Below, piece after piece: positions 54,613-64,000 of a DNA stretch of 64,000 bases (its first letter is position 1; each line of letters starts with the position of its first letter). The notes below the pieces were generated by a model. The model was not told the origin of the DNA and did no database searches. It saw only the letters and a program-made list of their open reading frames with translations. Source of the stretch: Candidatus Neomarinimicrobiota bacterium (GTDB taxonomy: Bacteria > Fidelibacterota > Marinisomatia > Marinisomatales > TCS55). The DNA lies in the NCBI GenBank assembly GCA_018651745.1, contig JABIDL010000010.1, positions 70,596-134,595 of the forward strand, read 5' to 3'. The position numbers and the translations under genes are program-made.

Positions 54613-57461
54613 CAGAAAATCACCTGAATCCCCAACTCCATTGTTCTAGGGCGACTGAATCTTGATGGATCCTCATTCGGGTTAGGTTGATCTATCATAC
54701 TATATGGAATAATTTCACCCGGATTATAGCCACGACCTGTAAATGAATTGATACGTCGCGGAAGTATTTCCTCAAATATGTTTTCCGACTCGAGAAAAAT
54801 TTTCAACTGCATTCCCTTTAACTTGAATGATTTATATGCTTTAATGTCCATACTGCTGGTCCCTGAAACAGGATCTACTTCAAACCAACCAAGTACTGTA
54901 TTTATCCCGGTTTTATCAAAAAACTTTAGACGATAATCGCTGAAGTAGAGATAAGGATTATCCCCATCTCTGGTTCCGATATAATACTCTCTTTCATCAA
55001 CAGTAATAATACCGTTATCGTATTCTGATGTGTCCGGTATGGAACGCGTGTATCTACGGTTTGACCCGTATTCTATTCGAGCTGAAATGCCCCATCCAGA
55101 CGGATGATTGTAAGATAAATTTGCAAATGCCTGAAACGGTCTGTCCCAGCTCATGAATGCCTCACCAAGCGGTTTTTCACTAATCGCTCCGGCTTGGACC
55201 AGCAAATTGTCTAAGGGCGATGAACTTTTTCCCGTAACAATCGAATAATTGAAATTCACGTCAGCGTACCAATTATCATAAATTCTACTTTTCAAGATGA
55301 ATTCCACTCCCCGAGATCGTGCATAATCGGCGTTAAAATACATATTAAACCGAAGATGAGAATAGCGAGGATCAGACAACGCAATTGTCTGGGATGTTTC
55401 GTAATCAAACATGTCCTTCCAGTACGCCTTTAATTCCAAAACCTGATCTTCGCTGAAACGGTGTTTTATTCCCAGCTCATATTGAACGGTCGTTTTTGGA
55501 TTTAAATTTGGGTTACCAAAAACCTGATAGGTTGACTGCGATTTGGAATTCAGTTTTGCGTAAACATACTGAAATGTCGGTAGCTGAGAAAAATGTCCGT
55601 AGTAAAAATATAGTACATCATTATCCGTTACTGGATGAGAGATTCCAAACCTCGGGCTGAGCCGCCCCTTCCCCCGCAAACCAAATAGGTTAAATGTTTC
55701 ATCGTCAAATTTCTGTCGAGCTTCCTCCGTTATGATGACATTATTCTCATCAGAAACAGCATCCTCCACATATTTTCCCGGAAACCAGTAATCGTACCGA
55801 AAACCAAGATTCATTGTCATTCCCTCAAACGTAATTCTATCTTGAACAAAAAGTGCTCCAAAATTTGTGGTAGCTTGATACATGTCATAATTAGAACCCA
55901 AGCCTGTTGTACCCGCCCAAGGTTCATCAATATCCAATACTTGAAGTTGCGTTGTCGTATGTTCGAAGCCAGTCTTTATTTTATTCCGTTTACCAAGTTG
56001 GTAGGTCCAGTCCGCGTCAATGCGAGTATTATCACTAACAATGTCATACCATTCAGAAGCAAATCCAGAATCGTAAAATTCATCACCATATGTAATACGC
56101 ACATTCCCATCTGAATCTGTAAAAATGTAATTAATGGGTTCCAGATCCAACCGTTGGCGGTAGTCTGTCCAATGCAAGTCTTGAACTGAGCTATGCTCAA
56201 GTGTAACAAACCTGCCAATTGTAATTTCATAAAAAGATCGTGTACTTAAGGTGTGCGTCCAGCTTAGGTTAAAGAGCCTTGAGTCGCGGGTAATCGTATT
56301 GTAATAATCCAATATTTCTTGGTAACGGTATGGGAAATATGTATTTGAAAAAGCCCTCGGCATAAAATATCCCTGATTCACATTTAGCGACATATCGTAG
56401 GACACCATTAAACTTTTTTGGGGGGAAATTTTCCAGGAAAGTTTGTAGAGGAAATGCCAATCATTATTTTCACGCTGTGCAAAGGATCGCATTATATTGT
56501 TGGCATTTTCTTCTGAGACACCAGGCGGAGGTGTCCAAGATCTGTGTGGATATAAGGTTTTTGCAGTCGGCAAATGACTATCGTAAACTTTCCCAAAACC
56601 ATTTAAGAAAAATGAAAATTTTCCCGGTAAATCCAGTCCGAATATTTTGGGCAGTAATTCAAGAAAAAGATCAGGCCCACCTAAATTGAATTCTACCCGA
56701 TCAGATTTATAGTTTGTGAAATCGTCAGGAGAAAATCCCCAATTGTCGCTTACATATTTGAAGGCGCTCTCAAAATGATCTCTACCTTCTTTTAGTTTAA
56801 CATTCACAACACCTGACATTGCTTGTCCGTATTCCGCACTATAGCCACCGGTGATAATTTCAAGATCCTCAATTGCTTCTGCGTTAATGAACAAATTACC
56901 TGAATATCCTGAAAGAGGATCTTTTATAGAAAGTCCATCCACAACAAAAAGGCTTTCATCAATCCTCCCTCCTCGGATGTGAATCTCATTATCCTGTGAG
57001 GTTACACCTATTTGCTCAGCTAAAATATCTTCTACGCTGGAAACAACTTTATTTGAAATATCATCGCTGGATACTCTGACCATTGAAGATGTTTCATCTG
57101 CGTCAAAAAGTGGCTTCTTCCCCACAACTACAACCTCTTCACCAAGCATTAGAACTGTTTCTTCAAGTTCAAAAGTCAATTCAGCCATTTCTCCGGGAAG
57201 AATTTTCACTCCTGTATGTAGCACCACTTTGTACCCGATCATGGATGCTTCCACATCATAGCTACCGGGATTTATATTGAATATCCTAAAATGCCCGTCA
57301 ATATCTGTCGCCGCCCCGTAGTACGTCCCTTTTAGCATGATATTAACACCGATCAATGGATCGCCGGATTTTGCATCCTTTACTATTCCTCTCATTTCTC
57401 CAGAATTTTGCGCCTGAAAAAAGGAAATCAGAAACAAGGTAATCAGCAAAAGGCGGTTCAT
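54612..57461 (-). CDS. TonB-dependent receptor
   Basis: 949-aa outer-membrane transporter. Signal peptide (MNRLLLITLFLISFFQAQ); carboxypeptidase-regulatory-like domain ~20-110 (GEMRGIVKDAKSGDPLIGVNI); plug ~125-240 (VSSVEDILAEQIGVTSQDNEIHIRGGRIDESLFVVDG-type segment, then SAEYGQAMSGVVNVKLK); barrel to the end (TMELGIQVIF, terminal Phe). Overlaps the preceding lipoprotein gene by 4 nt and the PorV-like gene by one, so the set is co-translated. No siderophore or vitamin specificity is apparent. Confidence 0.92.
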   Translation of the reverse strand: MNRLLLITLFLISFFQAQNSGEMRGIVKDAKSGDPLIGVNIMLKGTYYGAATDIDGHFRIFNINPGSYDVEASMIGYKVVLHTGVKILPGEMAELTFELEETVLMLGEEVVVVGKKPLFDADETSSMVRVSSDDISNKVVSSVEDILAEQIGVTSQDNEIHIRGGRIDESLFVVDGLSIKDPLSGYSGNLFINAEAIEDLEIITGGYSAEYGQAMSGVVNVKLKEGRDHFESAFKYVSDNWGFSPDDFTNYKSDRVEFNLGGPDLFLELLPKIFGLDLPGKFSFFLNGFGKVYDSHLPTAKTLYPHRSWTPPPGVSEENANNIMRSFAQRENNDWHFLYKLSWKISPQKSLMVSYDMSLNVNQGYFMPRAFSNTYFPYRYQEILDYYNTITRDSRLFNLSWTHTLSTRSFYEITIGRFVTLEHSSVQDLHWTDYRQRLDLEPINYIFTDSDGNVRITYGDEFYDSGFASEWYDIVSDNTRIDADWTYQLGKRNKIKTGFEHTTTQLQVLDIDEPWAGTTGLGSNYDMYQATTNFGALFVQDRITFEGMTMNLGFRYDYWFPGKYVEDAVSDENNVIITEEARQKFDDETFNLFGLRGKGRLSPRFGISHPVTDNDVLYFYYGHFSQLPTFQYVYAKLNSKSQSTYQVFGNPNLNPKTTVQYELGIKHRFSEDQVLELKAYWKDMFDYETSQTIALSDPRYSHLRFNMYFNADYARSRGVEFILKSRIYDNWYADVNFNYSIVTGKSSSPLDNLLVQAGAISEKPLGEAFMSWDRPFQAFANLSYNHPSGWGISARIEYGSNRRYTRSIPDTSEYDNGIITVDEREYYIGTRDGDNPYLYFSDYRLKFFDKTGINTVLGWFEVDPVSGTSSMDIKAYKSFKLKGMQLKIFLESENIFEEILPRRINSFTGRGYNPGEIIPYSMIDQPNPNEDPSRFSRPRTMELGIQVIF

Positions 57462-59020
57462 TCTACAAATTCCTCTGTTAGGATGTAGTTTAGAAATTTA
57501 GTTGCAGATCCTTCTCCTTCCATAACGGGATTGCTGCCGTTATGAAGCGGAAGCGTCATGAGCACCATTTTCCCGGAAAGTTTATTTAATCCGGCCTCAA
57601 ATTGACCCAATGCGCAAACGGTTGGGTTTCCAGTCCAACCATCCGCACCGCCTGTGTCTTCCAGTCTGTACAAACTTTTTACTGTTTCAAATTGTGTGGA
57701 ATCAGGCTCAAATCCTTTTACGCGGATGGCAATCAGCCGAGATGTTACAAGATCTAAATCATCGGATTCCTGGGATTCAAGTCGCTTCCCGGAGAAGAGC
57801 CTGCCGGATGGGTTCAGCGTAAAGGATGAATCAATCGGGAAAAATGCGAAGGACGTATCCTTCATTTCTGAAATATTCAGGAACATATTCCCACCGCCCA
57901 TCACATAACTCAGAATACTGGAAGCGGCATCAAAATAGGTTTCATTCCCCGTGTAAGCAGAATACCAGATTACATGATCAAAATAATTGAGGTTCGCTTT
58001 GATATCTGTAGATGAGAATGGAAGTTCTTCCTGTACTTCCCAAACAGTGTACCCTGTGTCTCCTACAATAGAATCAAGTGCTGTTTTATACCAAGATTGG
58101 GCTTCGTTCGGTGTGTCTTGAACAAAATCATCTACCAATAAAACATTCCCTTTTACCGGAAGGACTTTCCAAAAATCCGCTTCAGTAGTAATCAATGTAT
58201 CCGGGAAATGGACAATTTCACTTTCCGCTCCGGCGATATCCTGTACTTTCAAATAAAAGGTGTGAAATCCTGCATCTAATTCTGTAAGTGTTATGCTGGA
58301 GTACGATGCCGCGTCCAAACTCGTCCAGCAGGTATCACATGTATCATCCAATGCGTAATAAATATATGTGACAGATTCTATGCCGTCTTGGTCTTCTAAA
58401 TCCCAAATAAAGGTGCGCGTTGGGAACGTGAAACTCGTGTCACCATGCAGGTCTGTTGTAAGAGGATTGCTCCTGTATCGGAAGGAAATAACCGGACTTG
58501 AGTTCATAATCGGCAACACGATTTTTGCCGGTGTATTATCTACATTTCCTTCAGTGTCAATGGCATAAACTTCAAAACTAAATACATCCAAATCGGTACG
58601 AATTGGTACATAAAAAATCCCAGATTCATTTGTCGTAGCTGTCCAAGCTGTATCGATATTCCATTTATAATTATATCCTGCGATTTCGCCATCAGAATCT
58701 TCGCCCCACCAGTGAATTTCCTGCTTGCTGGTTGTAATTGTGGAAAAGGCAGATGTAAGCGTATCCCACACCATACTCGTATCCGGATCTGAACCAATCG
58801 AATACGCCCAAGTTGTATCATATACTGTTTCTCCTGTTCCCGGGTCTACCCCAGACGTTATAGATTCGACGGATGCATAAATTGTATCGGTTGCAATCAG
58901 TGACAGGAATGTTTCCGGCAATTCATCTGCAAGCGGGTTGGATGGATCGTTATAATCCCACAGAGTGCAATGGGTTAAAAACAAACCGAACAGTAAAAGG
59001 GAAAGACGTTTTATCATCAA
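57458..59020 (-). CDS. Secreted lipoprotein with Ig-like region
   Basis: 520 aa; lipobox at ~18 (GLFLTHC). After a short linker, the middle part (SSPVISFRYRSNPLTTDLHGDTSFTFPTRTFIWDLEDQDG-type) looks like Ig/FnIII-type strands. The C-terminal part (KGNVLLVDDFVQDTP, YFDHVIWYSAYTGNETY, YVMGGGNMFLNIS) resembles the alpha/beta 'DUF4350-like' or GATase-type fold. Start may be the second Met (59017). A terminator stem lies immediately upstream. Gene order lipoprotein, TonB receptor, PorV suggests a surface-binding partner (inference). Confidence 0.7.
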   Translation of the reverse strand: MMIKRLSLLLFGLFLTHCTLWDYNDPSNPLADELPETFLSLIATDTIYASVESITSGVDPGTGETVYDTTWAYSIGSDPDTSMVWDTLTSAFSTITTSKQEIHWWGEDSDGEIAGYNYKWNIDTAWTATTNESGIFYVPIRTDLDVFSFEVYAIDTEGNVDNTPAKIVLPIMNSSPVISFRYRSNPLTTDLHGDTSFTFPTRTFIWDLEDQDGIESVTYIYYALDDTCDTCWTSLDAASYSSITLTELDAGFHTFYLKVQDIAGAESEIVHFPDTLITTEADFWKVLPVKGNVLLVDDFVQDTPNEAQSWYKTALDSIVGDTGYTVWEVQEELPFSSTDIKANLNYFDHVIWYSAYTGNETYFDAASSILSYVMGGGNMFLNISEMKDTSFAFFPIDSSFTLNPSGRLFSGKRLESQESDDLDLVTSRLIAIRVKGFEPDSTQFETVKSLYRLEDTGGADGWTGNPTVCALGQFEAGLNKLSGKMVLMTLPLHNGSNPVMEGEGSATKFLNYILTEEFVE

Positions 59021-59021
59021 A

Positions 59022-59056
59022 AGTAAAAAGGCGGAAAGCCTAAACTTTCCGCCTTT
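59022..59056 (-). terminator. Rho-independent terminator between two secreted-protein genes
   Basis: AAAGGCGGAAAG (59027-59038) and CTTTCCGCCTTT (59045-59056) form a perfect 12-bp stem with a 6-nt loop; on the minus strand the 3' arm leads into TTTTTACTTTTG. It ends the 1483-aa gene and lies directly before the next ATG. Confidence 0.8.
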
Positions 59057-59066
59057 CTATTTCCGT

Positions 59067-62000
59067 TTAACGGACCAGAAGCATTTTCTTGTGTGCAATA
59101 AAATCACCCGCCAAGACTCTATAAAAATACACACCGGATGCAACCTGCTCACCAGAATCATTTTGCCCATTCCAGTTAAGCACATGCATTCCCGGACGGT
59201 AAGATGCATTTTTCAACAGTACTCTTACCCGACGTCCAAGAATATCATAAATGACCAACGTAACATCTTCGTGTCCGCCGATCTCAAACCGAATGCGTGT
59301 TTCCGGGTTGAACGGGTTCGGATAATTCTGATGTAATTGATATTTGAACGGCGTTCCGACAAAGTCAGGGTCATTCCCTAGTATTTCGCCAATATCGGCC
59401 ATGCTTCTTACCTGCAATTTGTAAGTCCCGAAGCTGAAATTGAAAATACCGGAGACGGATTCAAGAGAATCTCCAACCACAAGCCCTGCCATATAATTAT
59501 CCGCGTCAGCATTTGCCCAGTCATCATCAATTAAACATGTATTCCCAGCAGCATCTTGAACCGTCCAGTCGTAAGAATTGACAACGCTCACAATCACATT
59601 CGTGAGCTCAACCTGAACACCTTCATACGATTCAACTTCGTCACCGTCATCTTCGTTTAGGTCTGCCGGACCTACAAATGCTGATTCAATTACGTGCCCG
59701 GAACTGTGAACCGTGAAAGTACTGACGTCGGTAATTTTCGTAAGGTTATCCCACTTAAAATGCCAATCATCATCGTATTCTTCAACCATTCCGGTGATGG
59801 TAACAGAGTCACCAACCGTAAAAGCAGAATCAGATTCATAGAAGATTCCACCCCACTGATCTTCAGCGTCTTGCATAGCATAAAGCCCAGAGTTACTGGA
59901 TGAATCCATTGTAACAACCCCAGTGAGCGAAACTGTACAGCCATATAGTGGTGAATCGCCGGACTGCCACGGAGTATACTGAACATCCATAATAGAATAG
60001 TCACCATCAATCGTTGGGTATCGGAAATTTTCAACCGCTGGATTATACGGAGAATGGGAAGTGTCCACACCCGATTGTCCTACGCCGTCATCAATCGCTT
60101 CAATGTAATAATCCACATCCGCACCTTCCGTGCCGGTCGCAGGAATTGTTCCCGAATACGATGTACCGCTGGCAGTCATCGCTACCGATGTATAGGTTCC
60201 GCCGTCAACACGGTAATACAATGTTGCACTCGCAACCGTTGAATTATCCGAGATTTCTGCTGTAATGGTAACATCATCAGCCGTTCCCGGTGCACAAGGT
60301 GATCTTGTTTCAGAAATAATATTCGGCGGACCAGAACCGATTATGATATCAGATCCATATAGCGGTTCAAGTTTGTACGTCGAGGAATCGGTATAACTTC
60401 CATAGTGATGATAAGGCCAACCTCGAATTGAGTCTAATAATGTACCAACCGGCGGTGTACCTTCAGATGCAATCCAAGCTGATAGACTATCAGAGTCATC
60501 GTCAACCCACACAAATCCGGATCCATCATCAATTCCGAAAATTTCATATTGGGATGCAGGTTGGGTAACTGTGGCATCTTCCACATACACCATGACCGTT
60601 CCCCACTGCTCTGCCGTAGCGGGTAGACGCAGATCTCCGGTAGTTACGGTTCCACCTTCCGGAAGTTCATTCCCTGCAGAAATAATATCCACAACACCGG
60701 CACTCCAGAATTCTGTCATGTTAGAATAATCAGTACGGTATTCGCCTACTCTTCCGAGCAGTTCAATTTCATCTCCTTCAAACAATACGGGGAATGTGCT
60801 GGAATCTGGGTCATATGACATGATTCCACTCCATGGGCCGCCGCTTTCATCGGCAAAGATAAATTTAATACCATCTCCAGCATAACTTAGCCCGGTTGGC
60901 ATAGTAACAATACCGGTCACGGTATATGCTTCACCAACACCTGCTTCAGCATTATCACCACCCACTGAAACATAGGAGGAATCAGAATATTCATCATCCG
61001 GTGTTTTCAATAGATCGCTATACAATACCTGCTGAATTCGCTGGATTCGAATATTTCCAGTAGTTTCAACAACATCGCGTGCAAGTCTCGGCTGAATTTT
61101 GGTATTGCTGTAGGAATAATCAAGCACACCCACAACTTCTGATAATGAATCGCCTGCAGTCGGCCAGAAATAATAGTCCCAATTATCGTCAACGCGAACC
61201 GTATCTGTTCCGTCTGTTACTGACCATTCACCATTCCCAAGACTGTCAGAGGCAACGGTCACATTAGCGACTCCCACGAGGCAGCCTTCGTAGGCTTCTG
61301 CTAAAGAACCGCCTGTTGAAACCTGAGCAGGCGTAACAGGATCCGGTGCAATCATATTCATTGCAGCACCATGTAATTTAAACGATGATATATTTTTGAT
61401 TTCAGTGACACCGTAGTATTCATCAACCGTCCCAGTTACAGTCACACTGTCTCCTTCAGCAACAGAATGAACAGTTCCCGCAGAGGATTCAAAATCAAAA
61501 TTATCCCAACCACCATATTCATAAACCATCACTCCATTCCAAGGTCCGGCACTATCTTGCACGAACAAGGTGCGTTCATTGTATCCACCCCAAAATTCGG
61601 CAGTTACGATCCCGCTAATCGTTACTACACTACCATCCAACGGCGAATCGCCAGATGTATCTGTTGTGTACTGGACATCATAAATCGCAGTAATGGTTTC
61701 CGCAGCTTCAAACGTAACCGAAAAAGTATCGGACATAGCTGAATTCCCATGTACATCCACAAGTGAAATGTAAAAATCCACCGTGTCGCCTTCAGTCTGA
61801 CCGGTGATTGCGCCCGTATATGTGGAATCGCTGTTATCAGTAAGTCCGATAAGAGAATATGCCGCATCGTTTAATGAAGTCGCAAGACTGCAAACCAATC
61901 CGGCTTGATCATCATAAGCAAAAGCCGTGACAGCAACATCTTCACCGGAGACTGGAAAGGTTGGATCAAAGGAAACTGAAACAAGAGTAGGCCCGACATC

Positions 62001-63518
62001 GGTTGTAACAAGATCAACCATGCTTCTAGGCGTCACTTCATACTCACCATAACTATAGTCTACTACGCCAATGATTTCCGAATAAAAGTCTCCCACAGCA
62101 ACACCACCTAAGTCATCATCCGGGTCTATAAAATCGTCTTCAATTTCTACTTCACCTGAACCATCATCCACAAACCATTGACCATAACTATCAGCAGCCT
62201 GAGTAACGGTAACATTGGTGAGTTTTACCAAAAGACCTTCATAGGCTTCAGCTGTATCAGAGCAACCACCACCCAATTCACCAGTAGTAACAGAAATTGG
62301 ATCAAAAGAACGAACAGAAGATGAATCAATTGAATACAATGCTATATTTTTCAACTCCGATAAGCCATTATATTCATCCACCTCACATGTTAAAGTTATT
62401 GAATCTCCCTGTGTAGGATTAACAGATGTATCATATACATAAATTCCACTCCATAAAGAGTCTCCATCTTGAACCCAAAAATTCGGGTACGAGCCTGATT
62501 TAACAGCTGTTACAATACCTGAAACGGTAACTGTGCTATCATCATAAACTGTGGTATAACAATCATTCGTACCTGTACCAACTGTGGTTGCATATTGAAT
62601 ATCGTATATCGATGTAACATTCGGTGCGGCTGCCACTGTAAACGTGACAGTGTCTGCCACATGCGTGCTCAAATTTGCATGACTATCATCAACAAGCCAC
62701 ATAATAATCGTATGCGAACTTTCGGATAGAGCGGTAAGCGCAATGTCATCTGTTGTATATACCATCACGGTTGAGCCGCCGTCAACGGAATAATGGACAT
62801 GACCATCGCTTCCGGAAGTTGCTACGGTAAAATTAGACACTGTAAAAGAAACAGTGACATCAGTTGAATAGGTTGTTGAGCCATCTGTTGGGCTTGTAAT
62901 GGCAATTTCAGGATTATTTACTTCGAGCTCGGTATGCGGATGTGAACCAAGATAATCCCAAGTATCCAGAGCCAATACAATCCATTCAGAATCGTCAGCA
63001 TCAGTCCCTGCCGATGCGCTCCAATCTGTATTTCCAGAGGTTACCGTTGATTTCCGGACAAGTGTATGGTCTTTTGTAGCATTAGTGGTTCCAGCAACGT
63101 CCCATCCAGAACCTGGGTCATTATTTTCTACACCGATAGCATCAATTATTGCACCATTTTTTAGTAAAGCGATTCCATCATCTCCATTGTGATGCATTGG
63201 ACTTTCATATGCAAGCGGAAGATCCGTTTCTGCAAGAATTATTGCATCTGCTGCATCTGCTGCAAGAACAAACACATCACCGGAAATTAATGTACCCGAA
63301 AGAGTAACATCCCTATCTCCACCGTCCCCCCATGCTGTTCCGTTGTTTGTTCCCTGCACGGAATAAGATGAAAGATCCACATCAGCGCTTGTACCATTAT
63401 AAATTTCTACATATTTATTACTGCTACTTCCTTCTGCGTACTCTGAGAAAAACAAATCTGTTGCTTGTCCCATTGCAAACGTAATTAACAGTGTTGGAAT
63501 TAATACTAATCGTTTCAT
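59067..63518 (-). CDS. Large type IX-sorted protein with lamin-tail and OB-like repeats
   Basis: 1483 aa from the Met at 63518; AAGGAG precedes it, so the frame's earlier Met at 63539 is rejected. Signal peptide (MKRLVLIPTLLITFAMGQA). A lamin-tail domain follows (~20-170: LFFSEYAEGSSSNKYVEIYNG). Then come four repeats of an OB-fold type (IYDVQYTTDTSGDSPLDGSVVTISGIVTAE and VQDSAGPWNGVMVYE), each paired with a second segment (EAYEGLLVKLTNVTVT...WFVDDGSGEV). A C-terminal T9SS domain ends it (YQLHQNYPNPFNPETRI, VIYDILGRRVR, GVYFYRVLAGD). This arrangement accompanies secreted nucleases (ExeM-like), but no nuclease domain is present. Confidence 0.82.
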   Translation of the reverse strand: MKRLVLIPTLLITFAMGQATDLFFSEYAEGSSSNKYVEIYNGTSADVDLSSYSVQGTNNGTAWGDGGDRDVTLSGTLISGDVFVLAADAADAIILAETDLPLAYESPMHHNGDDGIALLKNGAIIDAIGVENNDPGSGWDVAGTTNATKDHTLVRKSTVTSGNTDWSASAGTDADDSEWIVLALDTWDYLGSHPHTELEVNNPEIAITSPTDGSTTYSTDVTVSFTVSNFTVATSGSDGHVHYSVDGGSTVMVYTTDDIALTALSESSHTIIMWLVDDSHANLSTHVADTVTFTVAAAPNVTSIYDIQYATTVGTGTNDCYTTVYDDSTVTVSGIVTAVKSGSYPNFWVQDGDSLWSGIYVYDTSVNPTQGDSITLTCEVDEYNGLSELKNIALYSIDSSSVRSFDPISVTTGELGGGCSDTAEAYEGLLVKLTNVTVTQAADSYGQWFVDDGSGEVEIEDDFIDPDDDLGGVAVGDFYSEIIGVVDYSYGEYEVTPRSMVDLVTTDVGPTLVSVSFDPTFPVSGEDVAVTAFAYDDQAGLVCSLATSLNDAAYSLIGLTDNSDSTYTGAITGQTEGDTVDFYISLVDVHGNSAMSDTFSVTFEAAETITAIYDVQYTTDTSGDSPLDGSVVTISGIVTAEFWGGYNERTLFVQDSAGPWNGVMVYEYGGWDNFDFESSAGTVHSVAEGDSVTVTGTVDEYYGVTEIKNISSFKLHGAAMNMIAPDPVTPAQVSTGGSLAEAYEGCLVGVANVTVASDSLGNGEWSVTDGTDTVRVDDNWDYYFWPTAGDSLSEVVGVLDYSYSNTKIQPRLARDVVETTGNIRIQRIQQVLYSDLLKTPDDEYSDSSYVSVGGDNAEAGVGEAYTVTGIVTMPTGLSYAGDGIKFIFADESGGPWSGIMSYDPDSSTFPVLFEGDEIELLGRVGEYRTDYSNMTEFWSAGVVDIISAGNELPEGGTVTTGDLRLPATAEQWGTVMVYVEDATVTQPASQYEIFGIDDGSGFVWVDDDSDSLSAWIASEGTPPVGTLLDSIRGWPYHHYGSYTDSSTYKLEPLYGSDIIIGSGPPNIISETRSPCAPGTADDVTITAEISDNSTVASATLYYRVDGGTYTSVAMTASGTSYSGTIPATGTEGADVDYYIEAIDDGVGQSGVDTSHSPYNPAVENFRYPTIDGDYSIMDVQYTPWQSGDSPLYGCTVSLTGVVTMDSSSNSGLYAMQDAEDQWGGIFYESDSAFTVGDSVTITGMVEEYDDDWHFKWDNLTKITDVSTFTVHSSGHVIESAFVGPADLNEDDGDEVESYEGVQVELTNVIVSVVNSYDWTVQDAAGNTCLIDDDWANADADNYMAGLVVGDSLESVSGIFNFSFGTYKLQVRSMADIGEILGNDPDFVGTPFKYQLHQNYPNPFNPETRIRFEIGGHEDVTLVIYDILGRRVRVLLKNASYRPGMHVLNWNGQNDSGEQVASGVYFYRVLAGDFIAHKKMLLVR

Positions 63519-63535
63519 TGTACTCTCCTTGTTTG

Positions 63536-64000
63536 TCATTTAATAACCAGGAATTTCCCTTCCTTGGTTTCTCCAAATGATGAACTTCCGTCCACCAAAT
63601 TCTTTACTGTAAATAGATACAGGCCCGACGCAACTGCCTGGTCGTGCCGCGTTATTAGGTCCCAAGCGTGTTCTCCGCCGGCAAACTGCGGCGAGCGTTG
63701 ATCGTTTATATTCTGAATATCCGATCCTGAATATTCATCAGAATGATCAATGATATCCACTAAATCTCCGGATAATGTAAAAATACGAATCTCTGCTTTT
63801 TCTGGTAAACCTTGAAACCACAGCATTTGCGCTCTGCTTCCATATCCGTCCCACTGCGCCTGCCCTTTGAACGGATTTGGATACACGCTGGGATCATTTG
63901 CCCACGTTTCCTGCGATGCTGAAACGCCAGGATACACATATTTCCTGTTTGAATATACCGAGCTTTCTAAGCTTTCAAGATTTGAATCCGGATCACCGCG
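63536..64000 (-). CDS. C-terminal part of a secreted protein (cut by window edge)
   Basis: The frame stays open to the window end; about 154 residues are visible. The only in-window start would be a GTG at 63937, which is not needed. DPSVYPNPFKGQAQWDGYG, KAEIRIFTLSGDLVDIID and AVASGLYLFTVKN resemble a type IX sorting domain, and the protein ends KEGKFLVIK. It precedes the 1483-aa gene by 17 nt and probably heads or lies within the same operon. Confidence 0.75.
   Translation of the reverse strand, partial: RGDPDSNLESLESSVYSNRKYVYPGVSASQETWANDPSVYPNPFKGQAQWDGYGSRAQMLWFQGLPEKAEIRIFTLSGDLVDIIDHSDEYSGSDIQNINDQRSPQFAGGEHAWDLITRHDQAVASGLYLFTVKNLVDGSSSFGETKEGKFLVIK

Overview
The window reads as a chromosome segment of an AT-rich member of the FCB group, most like Candidatus Marinimicrobia (SAR406 / Neomarinimicrobiota). 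This taxon is an inference. It rests on secreted proteins ending in a type IX-like sorting domain (YPNPFNP motif), TonB-dependent receptors with N-terminal carboxypeptidase-regulatory-like domains, a PorV/PorQ-type barrel, and ETF-linked acyl-CoA metabolism. No rRNA, tRNA, CRISPR array, prophage or transposase was seen. Most genes sit in tight operons with 1-16 nt overlaps.

Layout. 1-7.3 kb (minus): etfB-etfA, a membrane Fe-S ETF:quinone-type oxidoreductase, a fused acetyl-CoA carboxylase carboxyltransferase (alpha then beta), and a DASS transporter. 7.6-13.5 kb (plus): a type IX-sorted secreted protein and a large TonB receptor carrying many Asp-rich Ca-binding-like loops. 13.5-22 kb: small housekeeping and hypothetical genes, a TerB/DnaJ protein coupled to a B12-domain-less methylmalonyl-CoA mutase subunit and a biotin ligase, a CDF transporter, a Tat-exported glycosylasparaginase and a HigBA module. 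22-32 kb (minus): citrate lyase (a CitD-CitE fusion, CitF), a degenerate HD protein, a fungal LYS4-type homoaconitase-like enzyme, an isocitrate/isopropylmalate dehydrogenase family enzyme, an MmgE/PrpD protein and glutaryl-CoA dehydrogenase. A frameshifted GxxExxY gene in an inverted-repeat-bounded cassette interrupts this cluster. 32-39 kb: DUF1905, an Mrr-like pseudogene remnant, radC, and thyX-cysQ-metH behind a SAM-II-type riboswitch with an apparent terminator/antiterminator switch. 39-42.4 kb (plus): RNase G with a structured leader, rplU, rpmA, mdh. 42.5-47.9 kb (plus): an ECF sigma factor, a HEAT-repeat anti-sigma-like protein and three envelope proteins (DUF4097 solenoid, bactofilin-like helix plus outer-membrane barrel, toast-rack-like). 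47.9-50.4 kb (minus): Rieske ferredoxin, ElbB, QueG and a YtfJ-like protein. 50.4-64 kb (minus): a secretion/outer-membrane operon of a sorted protein, a 1483-aa lamin-tail/OB protein, lipoproteins, a TonB receptor, a PorV-like barrel and an NHL protein.

How the genes may work together. Glutaryl-CoA dehydrogenase would reduce ETF, and the Fe-S oxidoreductase would pass those electrons to the quinone pool. The citrate-lyase/LYS4/ICDH/PrpD cluster looks like a tricarboxylic-acid interconversion route whose true substrate (citrate, homocitrate or methylcitrate) cannot be settled from sequence alone. The strongest leads are that cluster, the SAM-II riboswitch over metH-cysQ-thyX, and the ECF-sigma envelope module.
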